Assembly: GCA_032207245.1 (NCBI GenBank)
Contig: CM063509.1
Location: forward strand, 55,509,502-55,573,501
Reading direction: 5' to 3'
Origin: Pardosa pseudoannulata
Taxonomy: Eukaryota > Arthropoda > Arachnida > Araneae > Lycosidae
Length of the DNA stretch: 64,000 nucleotides
The position numbers were made by a program, and so were the translations under genes. The notes under the pieces were generated by a model. That model did not search any database. It had not been told where the DNA came from and was given only the letters and a program-made list of their open reading frames with translations. Positions 1 to 13,076 of this stretch are shown here, one piece after another. The number at the start of each line of letters is the position of its first letter. Within the stretch, counting starts at the first letter, position 1.

Positions 1-3000
1 TAAAGTAATTTCTTATTATATATAATTTGCCATAATAACTGAAATATGTCAAATTTATTACTTATGATAACATTATAATTAGAATTATAGTTACTGAATT
101 TATACTGCAGATTTTATCATATTGCTGCAGAAATTTCGGAATGACAAGAGAGAAGCAATGTAGTTAACTATTAAATACAATTTTCCATTCCTCAGAACAC
201 AAAAATATAAAATTCAACATTTATGATAACATTACAATCAAAAGTATAGTTATTCAGTTTATATCGCATATTTTATTAAAGTGCTGCTAAAATTTCGGAG
301 TGACAAAAGAGAAGCAAAGTAATTTCCTAGCAAATACAGTTTACTATCCATAAAACACAAAACAGCAAAACTTGTCACTTATGATAATATTACAATTAGA
401 ATTACAGTTATTGAATTTATAGTGCTGCAAAAATTACGGAATATCAAGGAAAAGTTAATGTAACTTCCTATTTAATATCTACATTTCAGGAAAATCACAC
501 AACAATAAAACTTATCTGTTATGATAACATTACAATTGGAATTATAGTTATTGAATTAATAGTGCTGCAAGAATTACGGAATGACAAGAAAAAGTTAATG
601 TAACTTCCTATTTAATAATATCTACATTTCAGGAGAATCACACAACAATAAAACTTATCTGTTATGATACCATTACAATTGGAAATATAGTTATTGAATT
701 TATAGTGCTGCAAGAATTACGGAATGAAAAGAAAAAGTTAATGTAACTTCCTATTTAATAATATCTACATTTTAGGAGAATCACACAACAATAAAACTTA
801 TCTGTTATGATAACATTACAATTGGAATTATAGTTATTGAATTTATAGTGCTGCAAGAATTACGGAATGAAAAGAAAAAGTTAATGTAACTTCCTATTTA
901 ATAATATCTACATTTTAGGAGAATCACACAACAATAAAACTTATCTGTTATGATACCATTACAATTGGAATTATAGTTATTGAATTTATAGTGCTGCAAG
1001 AATTACGGAATGAAAAGAAAAAGTTAATGTAACTTCCTATTTAATAATATCTACATTTTAGGAGAATCACACAACAATAAACCTTATCTGTTATGATAAC
1101 ATTACAATTGTAATTATAGTTATTGAATTTATAGTGCTGCAAGAATTACGGAATGACAAGAAAAAGTTAATGTAACTTCCTATTTAATAATATCTATATT
1201 TCAGGAGAATCACACAACAATAAAACTTATCTGTTATGATAACATTACAATTGGAATTATAGTTATTGAATTTATAGTGCTGCAAGAATTACGGAATGAA
1301 AAGAAAAAGTTAATGTAACTTCCTATTTAATAATATCTACATTTCAGGAGAATCACACAAAAATAAAACTTATCTGTTATGATAACATTACAATTGGAAT
1401 TATAGTTATTGAATTTATAGTACTGCAAGAATTACAGAATGACAACAAAAAGTTAATGTAACTTCCTGTTTAATGTTATCTACATTTCAGGAAAATCACA
1501 CAACAATAAAACTTATCTGTTATGATAACATTACAATTGGAATTATAGTTATTGGATTTATAGTGCTGCAAGAATTACAGAATGACAACAAAAAGTTAAT
1601 GTAACTTCCTATTTAATACAATTTAACTTTCATGACAATCACACAACAGTAAAACTTATCACTTATGATAAAATTACAATTAAAAGTAAAGTTATTGAAT
1701 TTATAGTACTGTACGGAATAACAAGAAAATGTCGAAGTAACTTCCTATTTAATACAATTTACTCCCACTAGGGCATGGATGTTCGTAGCTGTTCGGAATC
1801 GGCTTTAAGCTGTAGGTCCCGGTCTTATTAGTCCTCGTGTTGCAAAAAGCAGACCGTAGCACTTCAAACCCTTAATACAATTTACCGTTCATGAGAATCA
1901 CACAACATTAAAACTTATCACTTATAATAGCATTACAATTTGAAGTATAGTTATCGAATTTATGCTGAAAATTTTAGTATAGTACTACAACAATTTCACA
2001 GTGACAAGAGAAAAAGAAATTTCCTATTAAATACAAATCTTATTCCTCAGAACACAAAAATATAAAATTCATCATTTATGATAGCATTACATAAGTCTAG
2101 ATATTCAGTTTATATTGCATATTTTGTTAAAGTACTGATAGGATTTCGGAGTGGCAAAAGAGAAGCAAAGTAATTTTCTATCAAATAATGTTTACTATCT
2201 ATGAAAAAACAAAACAGCAAAACTTATCACTTATGATAACATTACAATTAGAATTAGAATTATCGAATTTATATTGCTTCAAGGATTATAGAATGACAAG
2301 GTAAAATTAAATTCAGATCCTATTGAGTACAATTTACCTTTCATGACAATCATACAATAATAAAAATTATCACTTATGATAACATAATAATTAGATTTAT
2401 AGTTACTAAATTTATAGTGCTGAAAGAATTACAGAATTACAAGAAAATGTTAAAGTGACTTCCTATTTAATACAATTTATAATTCATGAGAATCATACAA
2501 CAATAAAACTTATCTCTTATGATAACATTACAATTAGAATTATAGTTATTGAATTTATAATACTGCAAAAATTAAAGAATGAGAAAGAAAAATTAAATTA
2601 TCTTCTTATTTAATACAATTTACATTTCATGAGAATCACACAACAATAAAACTTATCACTTATGATAACATTACAATTAGAAGTATAGTTATCGAATTTA
2701 TGTTGAAAATTTTATTATAGTACTACAAGAATTTCGCAGTGACAAGAGAAAATCAAAGTAATTTCCTATTAAATACAATTTTTCATTCCTCAGAACATAA
2801 ACATATAAAATTCATCACTTATCATATCATTACAATTAAAAATAGTTATTCAGTTTATATTGCAGATTTTGTTAAAGTGATGCTAGGATTTCGGAGTGAC
2901 AAAAGAGAAGCAAAGTAATTTCCTAGCAAAAATGAAATATATCACTTATGATAACATTTTAATTAAATGTATAGTTATTGAATTTATGCTGCAGACTATA

Positions 3001-4437
3001 TTAAAATGGCGCAAGAATTTCGAAGTGACGAAAGAAAAGCAACGTAATTTCCTATCAAACACAATTTACAATCTATGAGAAAACAAGCAATACATATATA
3101 TAAAATTCATCACTTATGATAACATTACAATTAGAAGTATAGTAATTCAGTATATATTTCAGATTTTATTACAGTGCTGCTAGAATTTTCGAGTGACAAA
3201 AGAAAAGCTATTTACAATCCATGAGAAAACAGAATACAATTTAACATTTTTGATAGCATTAATATTAAAAGTATACATATAGAATTTATAGTGCTGCAAG
3301 AATTACGGAATGACAAGCAAAAATTAAATTAACTTCCTATGTAATACAATTTATCTTTCAAGAGAATCACACAACATTTAAACTTATCACTTGTGTAACA
3401 TTACAATTAAAAGTATAGTTATTGAATTTATAGTACTGCAAGAATTATGGAATGACAAGGAAAAAATAAATTAACTTCCCATTTAATACAATTTATCTTT
3501 CATGAGAATCACACAACAATAAAACTTATCACTTATAATAACATTACAATTAGAAGTATAGTTATCGAATTTATGCTGAAAATTTTATTATAGTGCTACA
3601 AGAATCTCGCAGACAAGAGAAAATCAAAGAATATATTGTATTAAATGCAATTTACTATCCAGGAGAAAACAAAACACTTATACTTATCACTTATGATAAC
3701 ATTACAATTAGAAGTATATTAATTGAATTTAGAGTGCTGCAAGTATTACGGAATGACAAGGAAAAATTAATTTAACTTCCTGTTTAATACAGTTTACCTT
3801 TCACAAAAATCTCACAACAATAAAACTTATCACTTATGATAACATTACAATTAGAAGTATATTTATCGAATTTATGATGAAAATTTTATTAAAGTGCTTC
3901 AATAATTTCTCAGTGACAAGAGAAAATTAAAGTAATTTCGTATTAAATACAATTTACCATCTAGGAGAAAACAAAACAGTATAACCTATCACTTAAGATA
4001 ACATTATATTTAAATGTATAAATATTGAGTCTACAATGCAGATTTTATTATAGTACTGCAAGAATTTAGGAGTAACAAGAAGAAAGAAAAGTAATTTTCT
4101 ATAAGAAAAAAATTACCATCCATGAGAACATAAAATTTAATTTAAAATTTATTACTTATGATAACATTTTAATTAAAATTATAGTTATTGAATTTATGCT
4201 GCATAATACATTATAGTGACACAACAACTTTGGATAAACAAAGGAAAAGCAAAGTAACTTCCTAGCAAACACAATTTATCCTCTATGGAAACACAAAAAT
4301 ATAAAACTTCTCATTTATGATAACATTACAATTAGAAGTATATTTACTGAATTTATTGTGCACATTTTAATACAGTACAAGTATTTCTGAGTGACAAGAG
4401 TGAAGCAAAGTAAGTAATTTCCTATCAAATAACCCAC
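1..4437. repeat. 143-bp AT-rich tandem (satellite-like) array
   Basis: About 30 head-to-tail units run from the window edge. The phrase cttatctgttatgataaca recurs at 511, 654, 797, 940, 1083, 1226, 1369 and 1512, exactly 143 bp each time. Units between about 500 and 1660 are nearly identical, while flanking units are diverged and vary in length. This is the usual picture of a satellite homogenised in its centre. The short reading frames within it (for example 2896-3078 and 3593-3775) follow the repeat and are not genes. One SINE interrupts the array at 1763-1871. The array probably continues left of the window. Confidence 0.93.
1763..1871 (+). mobile_element. 5'-truncated SINE copy inside the 143-bp array
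   Basis: This 109-bp block is flanked by a 14-bp direct repeat TTAATACAATTTAC (1749-1762 and 1872-1885) that belongs to the array. Its body (catggatgttcgtagc ... ttcaaaccc) matches the part downstream of the tRNA-like head in the full-length copy at 53431-53609. The 5' truncation with a long target duplication is typical of LINE-driven retroposition. Confidence 0.88.
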
Positions 4438-5022
4438 TTCTTGTCGATTTATAACAGGAAAGTTAAATCTTTTAAAGAAATTCTTGATAGTATGTATACA
4501 ATGTCAAATTTAATTTTTTAAAGTGATCCGAACACAAAATTATATTTTTAGCTATAATCACTTTGTAATTAGTTTTTTCCCTCAAATGCTTTCTTATATT
4601 AGTATTATTATATTTATAGAAATATTCAAATTTCTGAAATTTGAATTTTTAAAATATCAATTATAATTTTTGTTTCATTAATCTTCTGAACAGTACTATT
4701 ACATAAGAACATGATGCAATCAATACAGTTCTCTGTATACAGAACTCCGGAAAAAATAGCTCTCTACACATTCTCCCATGAATCAATCGCAGAAATTGCA
4801 GCCCACGACTCACAAAAGTGCAATTTTGTGATGAAAAATTATTCATATGGAATTCTACCAAGAGTCAACGATACGATTTGGGAATCTATAAGAGTTTGTT
4901 TATTCAGCTCAACTCCTCTCATAATGGGAGAACATTAGTTGATTATAAAGTGATATTGTATGAAAGAAATATGAGGTAAAATATAAATTATAAATATATA
5001 TAATTTTTAGCGGAATATTAAA
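4438..5022. other. Unassigned spacer, partly copied into the 31.9-32.2 kb mosaic
   Basis: No gene is recognised. Reading frames of 75 and 66 codons overlap on opposite strands (4711-4938 and 4661-4861) and match nothing I know. Stretches 4670-4740 and 4933-5022 reappear almost unchanged at 31869-31945 and 32069-32155, while the sequence between them does not. Confidence 0.6.
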
Positions 5023-5026
5023 TTAA

Positions 5027-5943
5027 CACTTGGCATGCGGATATACTTCACCGCCAACTTACGCTTGCAGCGGGCGTTTTTTCGTGAATCGCGCGAAAGT
5101 TTAGTTATTCAGAAAAATCGCAATAAATCGAAAACTATTTTGTTTTTATGAACGAAACTTTTTCTATTTTATACTTTAGTATATACTGTATGATTATTTA
5201 ACAAAAATAAAAACAATATATTTACGAAATCACAAAATTAAACTATTTTTAAAATTGAAGTCCGATAATCTGTCAGCTCATATTTCTTCATCACTATCTT
5301 TGTCACAGCGGATCATTTTATCAATTTTGTATTCAACAATAAAAAAACAAGCTTCAAATTGACGAAACAAGACTTGTACATTATGGAGCTAGAAATTCGG
5401 TTGAAGACGAGATAACGCAACAAAAGACCGAGTAACTCGACAATCGTTGTCGACGCGGACCAATAACACAAACAAAAAAACGTAGACAATAACATTTGTC
5501 TTTAAACTTATTTAATTAATCATAATGCCAACAGCAACGTGCGGCCATCACTCGCCAAATTCTCTTTTCAAACTACAAAAAAGTGTTGCCACAAAAATGC
5601 AACTAAATCATACTACAACAACAAAACATAGCACACTGAGCATAAAACATAACAGCACAATATGAAGACATTGAGTTCGAGGATAAACAACAAAACAAAA
5701 TACAAAACATTAATAAATTATTCAAATAATCATAACTCGTGGAAAGAAAAATGCAAAGCGTTGCATAGCAAGGCAAACAACACGCATATAATGTCACACA
5801 TACATATAATTATACGTAATTAGTAGATTTGTGGTGGTTAGCGGGTATCCACCACAAATCTACTGAATACGTATTTTTAAGTGACCCGCGCTCCAGTGAC
5901 AGACTGCAAAAAACGTAAAAATACGTTGCCCGCATTCGAAGTT
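5027..5943. mobile_element. TTAA-flanked piggyBac-type non-autonomous element
   Basis: TTAA is present at 5023-5026 and 5944-5947. The ends are related inverted: CACTTGGCATGCGG on the left and AACTTCGAATGCGG on the right, read inward. Palindrome AACGTAAAAATACGTT (5912-5927) sits 16 nt from the right TTAA, the spacing known for the piggyBac left end. There is no transposase frame. The right half is repeated at 36938-37305 and pieces of the left half at 32159-32626. Confidence 0.72.
5822..5864. repeat. Hairpin with 16-bp perfect arms (extends to 26 with mismatches)
   Basis: Arms AGTAGATTTGTGGTGG (5822-5837) and its complement (5849-5864) flank an 11-nt loop. Extending outward to 26 bp introduces two mismatches. 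The second copy at 37172-37234 has the same loop and 26-bp arms with no mismatch. Confidence 0.9.
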
Positions 5944-5993
5944 TTAAGATATTCACTATACAGTATTTTCAAGGAAGAACATTAGATGGACAA

Positions 5994-7070
5994 TCAACTA
6001 AAACTCCTCAAATATCCAATCAAATCAATCAAAAGAAAAAAAGAAAACATGGTAAATAAGTATGTCAGAATGGACTTCTTGATGGCTAAACCTCCCATTA
6101 TGGTCATATGGATTCCTTTATCAGAGTTGAGTAGTAACAAAATATCGCTTGCTTCCCTATCTGAAGGACGAAGAACTAAGAGAGAAGGTAAGCTCTCAGC
6201 AATTCCAGAGGCTGCTCTGCTTACTGATTCAGCTGCAAAGTATATTTCAACGAAAAAGTAAACATGGTGAGCTACGTGTAGAATAAACACCACACGGAAT
6301 AAGAAACTTACAAAAAAGTCATAAAAGTACGTAAAGTACATGTTATAAAATTTCACTGATACATAAACTAAATACAAAGATATTGGAGTCGAAACTGCAC
6401 TGTCGGTATTTCTTATCACGTTTTTTATTGAAATAAAAGTTTTTAAATAATATTCAGAATTCGGAATATTCTCAGATTCAATTAAAATTTTGAAGTTGCG
6501 TAACATAGAGCATAGTTCTGTGCAAATCGCTGAATAAAACATGCAAAATGTAGTACAGGAAATGCCATCGAGGAAAAAAAGGAAAAAAGTATCTATGAAA
6601 GAGATTATTTGTTCAAGTAAGTGCCAATTTGATGTATAGTTCGATATTCTATTATCGGCTTCAATTTCGGAGTATTTTGTGTACCTAAGCCACGTATTCA
6701 CTGCCCACATAATAAAGTGAAATAATACGTTTTCTACCATCCAAAAGACGCTTTTCCGTTCCAACGTTTTAAAGTTATTAAATTTAAACTTTGATAGTGT
6801 ATTCATTATTGTTAAATACTTTCTGAATTTTATTATTATATAACATCGGAATACAAAATAAATAACACGAACGTAACAAGAAATACACTGATTTTCCGGA
6901 AATCTCATCAAGTCAGAGAAAAAAATTGAGAGATATAGAACATTTAAGAATAGACAAGCCATACTTGATATTACATATTTCTTTTTCAGTGAAGTGGAAC
7001 AAATACAACGTACATCGTATATGAAGCTGACATTAAACAAGAATATTATTATTTTATAAAAAGATTTCAT
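5994..7070 (-). CDS. Gustatory receptor-like 7-TM chemoreceptor, intact
   Basis: This is a single uninterrupted frame of 358 residues with no visible intron. Gustatory receptors are arthropod ligand-gated cation channels of the sensory neuron membrane; the ligand cannot be inferred. Hydrophobic segments fall at about residues 36-53, 62-80, 108-127, 152-180, 226-246, 255-282 and 329-350. Signatures shared with the other receptors here are TTFCMFYSAIC (about 172-182), the region PSD..ASDILLLLNSDK (302-318), and MTIMGG..IKKS just before the last segment (322-333). The start MKSFYKIIIFLF matches the starts of the paralogues. It is the most diverged of the four minus-strand copies. The classical insect C-terminal TY...QF motif is not exact. 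A 68-bp copy of its 3' end lies at 37634-37701. Confidence 0.85.
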   Translation of the reverse strand: MKSFYKIIIFLFNVSFIYDVRCICSTSLKKKYVISSMACLFLNVLYLSIFFSDLMRFPENQCISCYVRVIYFVFRCYIIIKFRKYLTIMNTLSKFKFNNFKTLERKSVFWMVENVLFHFIMWAVNTWLRYTKYSEIEADNRISNYTSNWHLLEQIISFIDTFFLFFLDGISCTTFCMFYSAICTELCSMLRNFKILIESENIPNSEYYLKTFISIKNVIRNTDSAVSTPISLYLVYVSVKFYNMYFTYFYDFFVSFLFRVVFILHVAHHVYFFVEIYFAAESVSRAASGIAESLPSLLVLRPSDREASDILLLLNSDKGIHMTIMGGLAIKKSILTYLFTMFSFFLLIDLIGYLRSFS

Positions 7071-7279
7071 GTTTTTTTAATTCAATTGTAAAAATCATTT
7101 GTTAGATGAGTCCAAAGATTGCACTTATTTAAACTGGGACTCAATTATTCTATATTATATCCCATAAATATACTAGAACATTTTGCAATATTATCTTTCA
7201 AAGACAATTTAGGCAAAAAAACTATAATAATGATAAAAATGTATCGGTACTCAATGAATTGAGTTATAATATATACATA

Positions 7280-8960
7280 ATGTATTGAACAAAAAAGGTT
7301 CATATAATACTAATAATAATACGTTTAATAATTTTAATGCATTTTCTTCATTCTAATTGAAAAAGTATGTAAGTTAAGCATAAAATTTCAATACTTAAAG
7401 ATCAATCGATGCTCTGATATAGCTTTAAAGTCAAAATTTTTCATTAATATAAACGAAGTATCTTCTGACAGTCTTAATACAGTGAATGCTTATGATCTAA
7501 TCCTTTAATAATATACATAAAAACAGTCTATTTTGATTTCACACCAGACATTAGTGAACAATTAACAATTTTAATGCATTTTCTTCGTTATAATTAAAGA
7601 AATATGTATGTTAAACATAAAATTTCAATACTTCAAGATCAATCCATGCTCTGATATAACTTTAAAGTCAAAATTCTTTCCTTAATATAAACGAGATATC
7701 TTCTGGCAGTCTTAACATAGTGAATGCTTATGACCTAATCCTTTACTAATATACATAAAAGCTATTTTGATTTCACACAAGACATTAGTGAACAATTAAC
7801 AATTTGAATGTATTTTCTTCATTCTAATTGAAGAAATATATGTGTTAAACATAAAATTTCAATACTTTAAGAATAATCCATGCTCTGATATAACTTTAAA
7901 GTCAAAATTCTTTCCTTAATATAAACGAAATATCTTCTGGCAGTCTTAATATAGTGAATTCTTATGACCTAATCCTTTAACAATATACATAAAAACAGTC
8001 TATTTTGATTTCACACAAGACATTAGTGAACAATAAACAAAATTTTAATGCATTTTCTTCATTCTAATTAAAGAAATATGTATATTAAACATAAAATTTC
8101 AATACTTCAAGATCAATCCATGTTCTGGTATAACTTTACAGTCAAAATTATTTCTTTAATATAAACGAAATATCTTTTGGTAGTCTTAATATAGTGAATT
8201 CTTATGACCTAATCCTTTAATAATATACATAAAAACAGTCTATTTCACACAAGACATTAGTGAACAATTAACAATTTTAATGCATTTTCTTCGTTATAAT
8301 TAAATAAATATGTATGCTATACATAAAATTTCAATACTTCAAGATCAATCTATGCTCTGATATAACTTCAAAGTCAAAATTCTTTCCTAATATAAAGGAA
8401 GTATCTTCTGGCAGTCTTAATATAGTGAATGCTTATGACGTAATCCTTTAATAATATAAATAAAAACAGTCTATTTCACAAAACATTAGTGAACAGTTAA
8501 CAATTTTAATGCATTTTCTTAATTCTAATTAAAGAAATATGTATGTCCATGCTCTGATATAACTTTAAAGTCAAAATTGTTTCATTAATATAAATGAAAT
8601 ATCTTCTGGCAGTCTTAATATAGTGAATACTTATGACCTAATCCTTTAATAATATACATAAAAACAGTCTATTTTGATTTCACACAAGACATTAGTAACA
8701 GAAATATTTAGGCTGCAACTCATTACATAGAAATCTACTGCTTACTTTTTCAGATCAATCCATGCTCTGATATAACTTTAAAGTCAAAATTCTTTCATTA
8801 ATATAAACGAAATATTTCTGACAGTCTTAATATAGTGAATGCTTACGACCTAATCCTTTAATAATATACATAAAAACAGTCTATTTGGATTTCACACAAG
8901 ACATTAGTAACAGAAATATTTAGGCTGCAACTCATAACATAGAAATCTACTGCTTACTTG
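7280..8960. repeat. About 237-bp tandem repeat between receptor genes
   Basis: Seven units are present. The phrase gctctgatat (or gttctggtat) recurs at 7411, 7648, 7882, 8122, 8354, 8551 and 8764, with spacings of 237, 234, 240, 232, 197 and 213. The last two units carry internal deletions. An isolated further unit lies at about 10495-10735, inside the duplicated spacer. No reading frame of note occurs. Confidence 0.88.
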
Positions 8961-11420
8961 TTCAAGAATGTCCGGGAAACACCGTGTAGAAACAGTCACT
9001 ATCAAAACACATATTCATAAAATACACAATATACGTACAGCTAAGAAGACGGACGCACTCAAACTCTAGTCCCAGAGTGTAAACGTGCATTGCATTACAC
9101 TGAAATTAAAATAGATCAGTAAAAAATTAATTCATTGGCTTCAAAAAAACCATGTTATACATTAGAACACTAATGGAAAATCATTTACGAATGGGTGCGT
9201 AAAATGCATTCGTTCCTTTATGATTTATCATAACCATACGAACTATGTCACTCAGAGAGAAGTTTTTACAATTTTTGTGTTTTCCACAATCAAGGGCGAA
9301 AAATTTTATTATATATGATATCGCTATTATAACTCTTTATAAATCATTGAATGAGATTTCAAATGACCTCAAAGATAATTGCAAATATATTCTTTTATGT
9401 GTCTAAGATTTAACATTCTTCAGTTTCATTTCGCCAAGATATGAAGCATTATATAGTGAAAACATTATAACATGTGTTGCCCTCAGAATAATTATTTCAT
9501 AGTAAATATATGACTTTAAACTTGAACTATTATAATAATTTTAATATCAGTATCGATACTCCTTCACAGTTTAAAGATGTATATAGCTTGATATTTGATA
9601 CATAAAACATGATTTCGCAAAGCCGAAAGTCAACAAGATTCTTAAATTTTGAATGTTCTTGAATAACTTAGGTATTTATTAACACAAGATTTCTTCATTA
9701 TTAATTATCTGTGCACCATATGGTATATGAGACCGCCACTATATCCTTCCAAGCGATCTAGTACCACATTCCTGGAATTCGCCTAGCTAGGACACCGTTG
9801 AAAATTCTGCTCTTTGATTATCATCCGCCAATAGGTTTATTTAGGTTGACCTCTTTTCCTTCAAAGAGCCCAACTTAGGTCTACGTGTGTTGCATCTCAT
9901 GCACGCATTTGTAATATAATGTCTGACCCACTCCCTTCTGCGTTTTTGTATTATTGTTTTTATGAGTTTACAATTAAATTGTTTGAATATTTCAACATTT
10001 GATATTTTATTAGTCCAGTATATTTTTAAAATATATCGAAGAAATCTAGCATGGGAAGTAACGAGTTTTTTCTTGCTGTTTTGTTAGTTTCGAATTTATA
10101 CAGTTTCCAGATTGTACATCATTACAGTATTTCTGTAATGGTACCCCTGAAAATCAGGAATTTAAGTTGATTTGGATACTTCCTGTGATCCATATTTTAT
10201 GTAGTAAAGAATATGACACAAGATTTGACTCACACTTATTACTATTTATTGATTTACAATTTTACAATTTTTGTATTTTCCACATCCAAAGGAGAATAAA
10301 TATGTTGTATACGATATCCCTGTAATGTCTTTTAATAAACCGTCGAAGGAGATTTTAAGTTACCTCAAAGATAATTACAAATACACTCTTTTATGTGCTT
10401 AAGATTTAACATTCTTCAGTTTCATGTCCCACAACAATGATGTGTTATACACTGAAGCCATAATAAACTGTGTTTAATAATAAACTGTGAATAATTATTT
10501 CATAGTAAAGAAATATGTATTTTAAACATAAAATTTCAATACTTCAAGATGAATCCATGTTCTGATATAACTTTAGAGTCAAAATTCTTTCCTAAATATA
10601 AACGAAATATCTTCTGGCAGTCTTAATATAGTGAATGCTTATGAGCTAATCCTTTAATAACATAAAAACAGTCTATTTTGATTTCACACAAGACATTAGT
10701 AACAGAAATATACAACTTCGTTTAGGCTGCAACTCATTCACAGTTTAAAGATGTATATAGCTCGATATTTGATACATGAAACATGATCTCGCAAAGCTGA
10801 AAGTCAACAAGATTCTTAAATTTTGAATGTTCTTGAATGTCTTAGGGATTTATTGACACAAGATTTCTTCTTTTTTTAAATATCTGTACACCATATGGTA
10901 TATGAGACCACCACTATATCCTTCCATTCCGAACTATCTAGTATCACATTCTTGGCATTCACCTAGCTAGTCCACCGTAGAAAATTCCGTACTTTGATTA
11001 TCATCCACAACTAGGTTTATTTAGGTTAACCTCTTTTCCTTTCAGGAATCCAACTTAGCTCTATGCCTGTTAGATCTGATAGAGGCATTCGTAATATGAT
11101 GTCTGAACCACTGCCTTTTGCATTTTTGTATTACTGTTTTTGTGAATTTACAATTAAATTGTCTGTAAAACTCAACAATTGATATTTCATTAGCTAGTAT
11201 ATTTTAAGATTATTTCTAAAAAAATTAGCATGCAAAGTAAATAGTTTGTTTTCTTACTGTATTGCCAGTTTCTAGGTTTTACATCCATACAGTACGACTG
11301 CTGTAACTCTAGCCCTGAAAATCTGGAATTTAAGTTTGATTTAGATACTTCGAGAGCTTCATATTTTATGTACTATGCTATATGACACAAGATTTGTCTC
11401 AGACTTATTACGATTTATTG
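8961..11420. repeat. Duplicated ~1-kb receptor spacer, two adjacent copies
   Basis: The segment from about 9260 to 10235 is repeated at about 10250-11410. Both begin with tttacaatttttg and include accatatggtatatgagacc. The second copy carries an extra 237-bp-type unit. A third copy lies at about 18150-19560, interrupted by a TTAA element. I see no gene in it. Confidence 0.82.
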
Positions 11421-11954
11421 ACATTAAGACATCAACACTATAAAGAAGAAACCAATCTACGACAATTAGCAGGATTTACAAAACCTGAGTGGCAATAAAC
11501 ACAAAATAAAAGATAAAGTTACCTCATAGCAATGTCTCAGGAAATTCCTTATTGAACTTTTATATCGTGTTTTTTTTTTTTTTAATGTATTTAATATTAC
11601 AAGAGAGGAATTTTGTTACATGACAGGAGTAAATAACCTAGTATAACCAAGAAGCGTATTTGGATATTTCCCGAGATCATTATTTATGTTGTATACATTA
11701 TGACACAAGAATTGACTAACTCTTATTACTATTTATTGCCATAACGTCATCAACACTATACGCAAGAAACTAGTCTACGACAATCATCTGTGATAATAAG
11801 AAACGTGAGTAGCAATGAACACCAGAAAAAATATAAAGTTTTCGCTTATCAATGCTACAAATCACAGCCATAGGAGTTTCCTTATTGGAGTTTTATATCA
11901 TGTTGTTATATAATGTATTTAATATTGATAAAAACAAGATTTAACTCCTTTTTG
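11421..11954. repeat. 3' flank of receptor genes, locally duplicated
   Basis: A stretch containing acatcaacactata and acgacaattagcagg occurs twice here (about 11425-11600 and 11725-11945). It recurs downstream of the other minus-strand receptors at about 19550-19720 and 23285-23480. It marks the receptor gene plus 3' flank as the duplicated unit. No independent gene is seen. Confidence 0.75.
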
Positions 11955-13076
11955 TTACATGAGAATAACATTTGACGTAGTATAGCCAAGAAACCCGTCA
12001 ACATCGCATACTACGATATAAGAAACCACAGTAGCAAAGAATATAAGAATGAAAGATTTCTTGATGGCGACACTTCCAAATATGGTCATGTGAATTGTTT
12101 TATTGGAGTTGAATAGAAATAAAATATCGTTCAATTCACTATCAGAGGGTTGGAGGACAACGAGAGAATTAATGCTCTCGGAAATTTCCGTGGCTTCTTT
12201 AGACACACCCGAGGCAGCGAAATACATTTGAGTGAAGAAAAATATATTATGTGCCGTCAGTAAAACATCTGGTGTGTCAAATATGGAAAAGTTTATATAT
12301 TCATTAATATAAGCATAGTACATACAATAAAACTGCATAGTTATAAAAAACAAATATAGAAATATTGGAAAAGATAGTGCACGGTCGGTTTCTTTCGTTA
12401 GGTTCTTTATGGAATGAAAAGCTTTCAAACTCTCTTTGTGGTTAGGACCCTGCTCTGACTGAATTGATGCTTTTAAAGATTCTAACGTCGAACTAAGTTG
12501 AACACATATCACTGAGTACAAAATACAAAATGTATTTAAGGGAATATAACCCGTAAAGAATAAAATACATACAACTGGAGTCATAATTCTGCGTTCAACG
12601 AGTGATGACATTGATGCATAGCCGAAAAATACGTCTTCCATTGCGTAGGGTTGAATTCTGGCTCCATCCATGAACATAGGCCATATGCATAGTGCCATCA
12701 CAGTTAAGTGAATTACTGCATTTTCAGTCGTCCAGAATATGACTTTTAGCTGTAACTGTTTCAAATTCTTGAATGTAAGCTTTGATAGTTTGTTCATTAC
12801 TATTACAAGTTCATTCATATTTGCAGTTAAATAGCACCTAAATATGAAGCATACAGCAACCTCGCAGAAGTAAGCCATAGAAGTATTGAAATATTGATCT
12901 CTTCGGTATGTAATTAATATTGAGAGGGAGTAAATGAGGAAGAAAGTATTTAACAGTAAACATAGTATTCTTTTTAATAGACATTTCTTTTCTTGTGTGT
13001 TATGTGCAAAACATTTTACGTCATAAATGAAACTAACTTGAAATAGTAAAAGTATTCTTTTATAAATAGACTTCAT
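11955..13076 (-). CDS. Gustatory receptor-like 7-TM chemoreceptor, intact
   Basis: This is an uninterrupted frame of 373 residues, intronless. Hydrophobic segments lie at about 36-54, 64-83, 112-134, 163-190, 236-256, 269-288 and 338-358. Family blocks are NTFCILYSVIC (181-191), PSDSELNDILFLFNSNK (310-326), MTIFGSVAIKKSFIL (330-344) and SYIVV in the last segment. The start MKSIYKRILLLF is kept because an in-frame stop (tga) lies just upstream and the paralogues begin with the same residues. It is the closest relative of the two pseudogenes at 20.3-24.6 kb and of diverged 5994-7070. About 300 bp upstream are almost identical to the upstream region of the 20.3-kb copy, so promoter and coding region were duplicated together. 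The ligand is unknown. Confidence 0.88.
   Translation of the reverse strand: MKSIYKRILLLFQVSFIYDVKCFAHNTQEKKCLLKRILCLLLNTFFLIYSLSILITYRRDQYFNTSMAYFCEVAVCFIFRCYLTANMNELVIVMNKLSKLTFKNLKQLQLKVIFWTTENAVIHLTVMALCIWPMFMDGARIQPYAMEDVFFGYASMSSLVERRIMTPVVCILFFTGYIPLNTFCILYSVICVQLSSTLESLKASIQSEQGPNHKESLKAFHSIKNLTKETDRALSFPIFLYLFFITMQFYCMYYAYINEYINFSIFDTPDVLLTAHNIFFFTQMYFAASGVSKEATEISESINSLVVLQPSDSELNDILFLFNSNKTIHMTIFGSVAIKKSFILIFFATVVSYIVVCDVDGFLGYTTSNVILM

Noticed and set aside
4711..4938. 75-codon frame as a gene or receptor exon
   Set aside because: No similarity to the receptors or any family I know, no paralogue conserved in frame, and only part of it recurs in the 31.9-kb mosaic.
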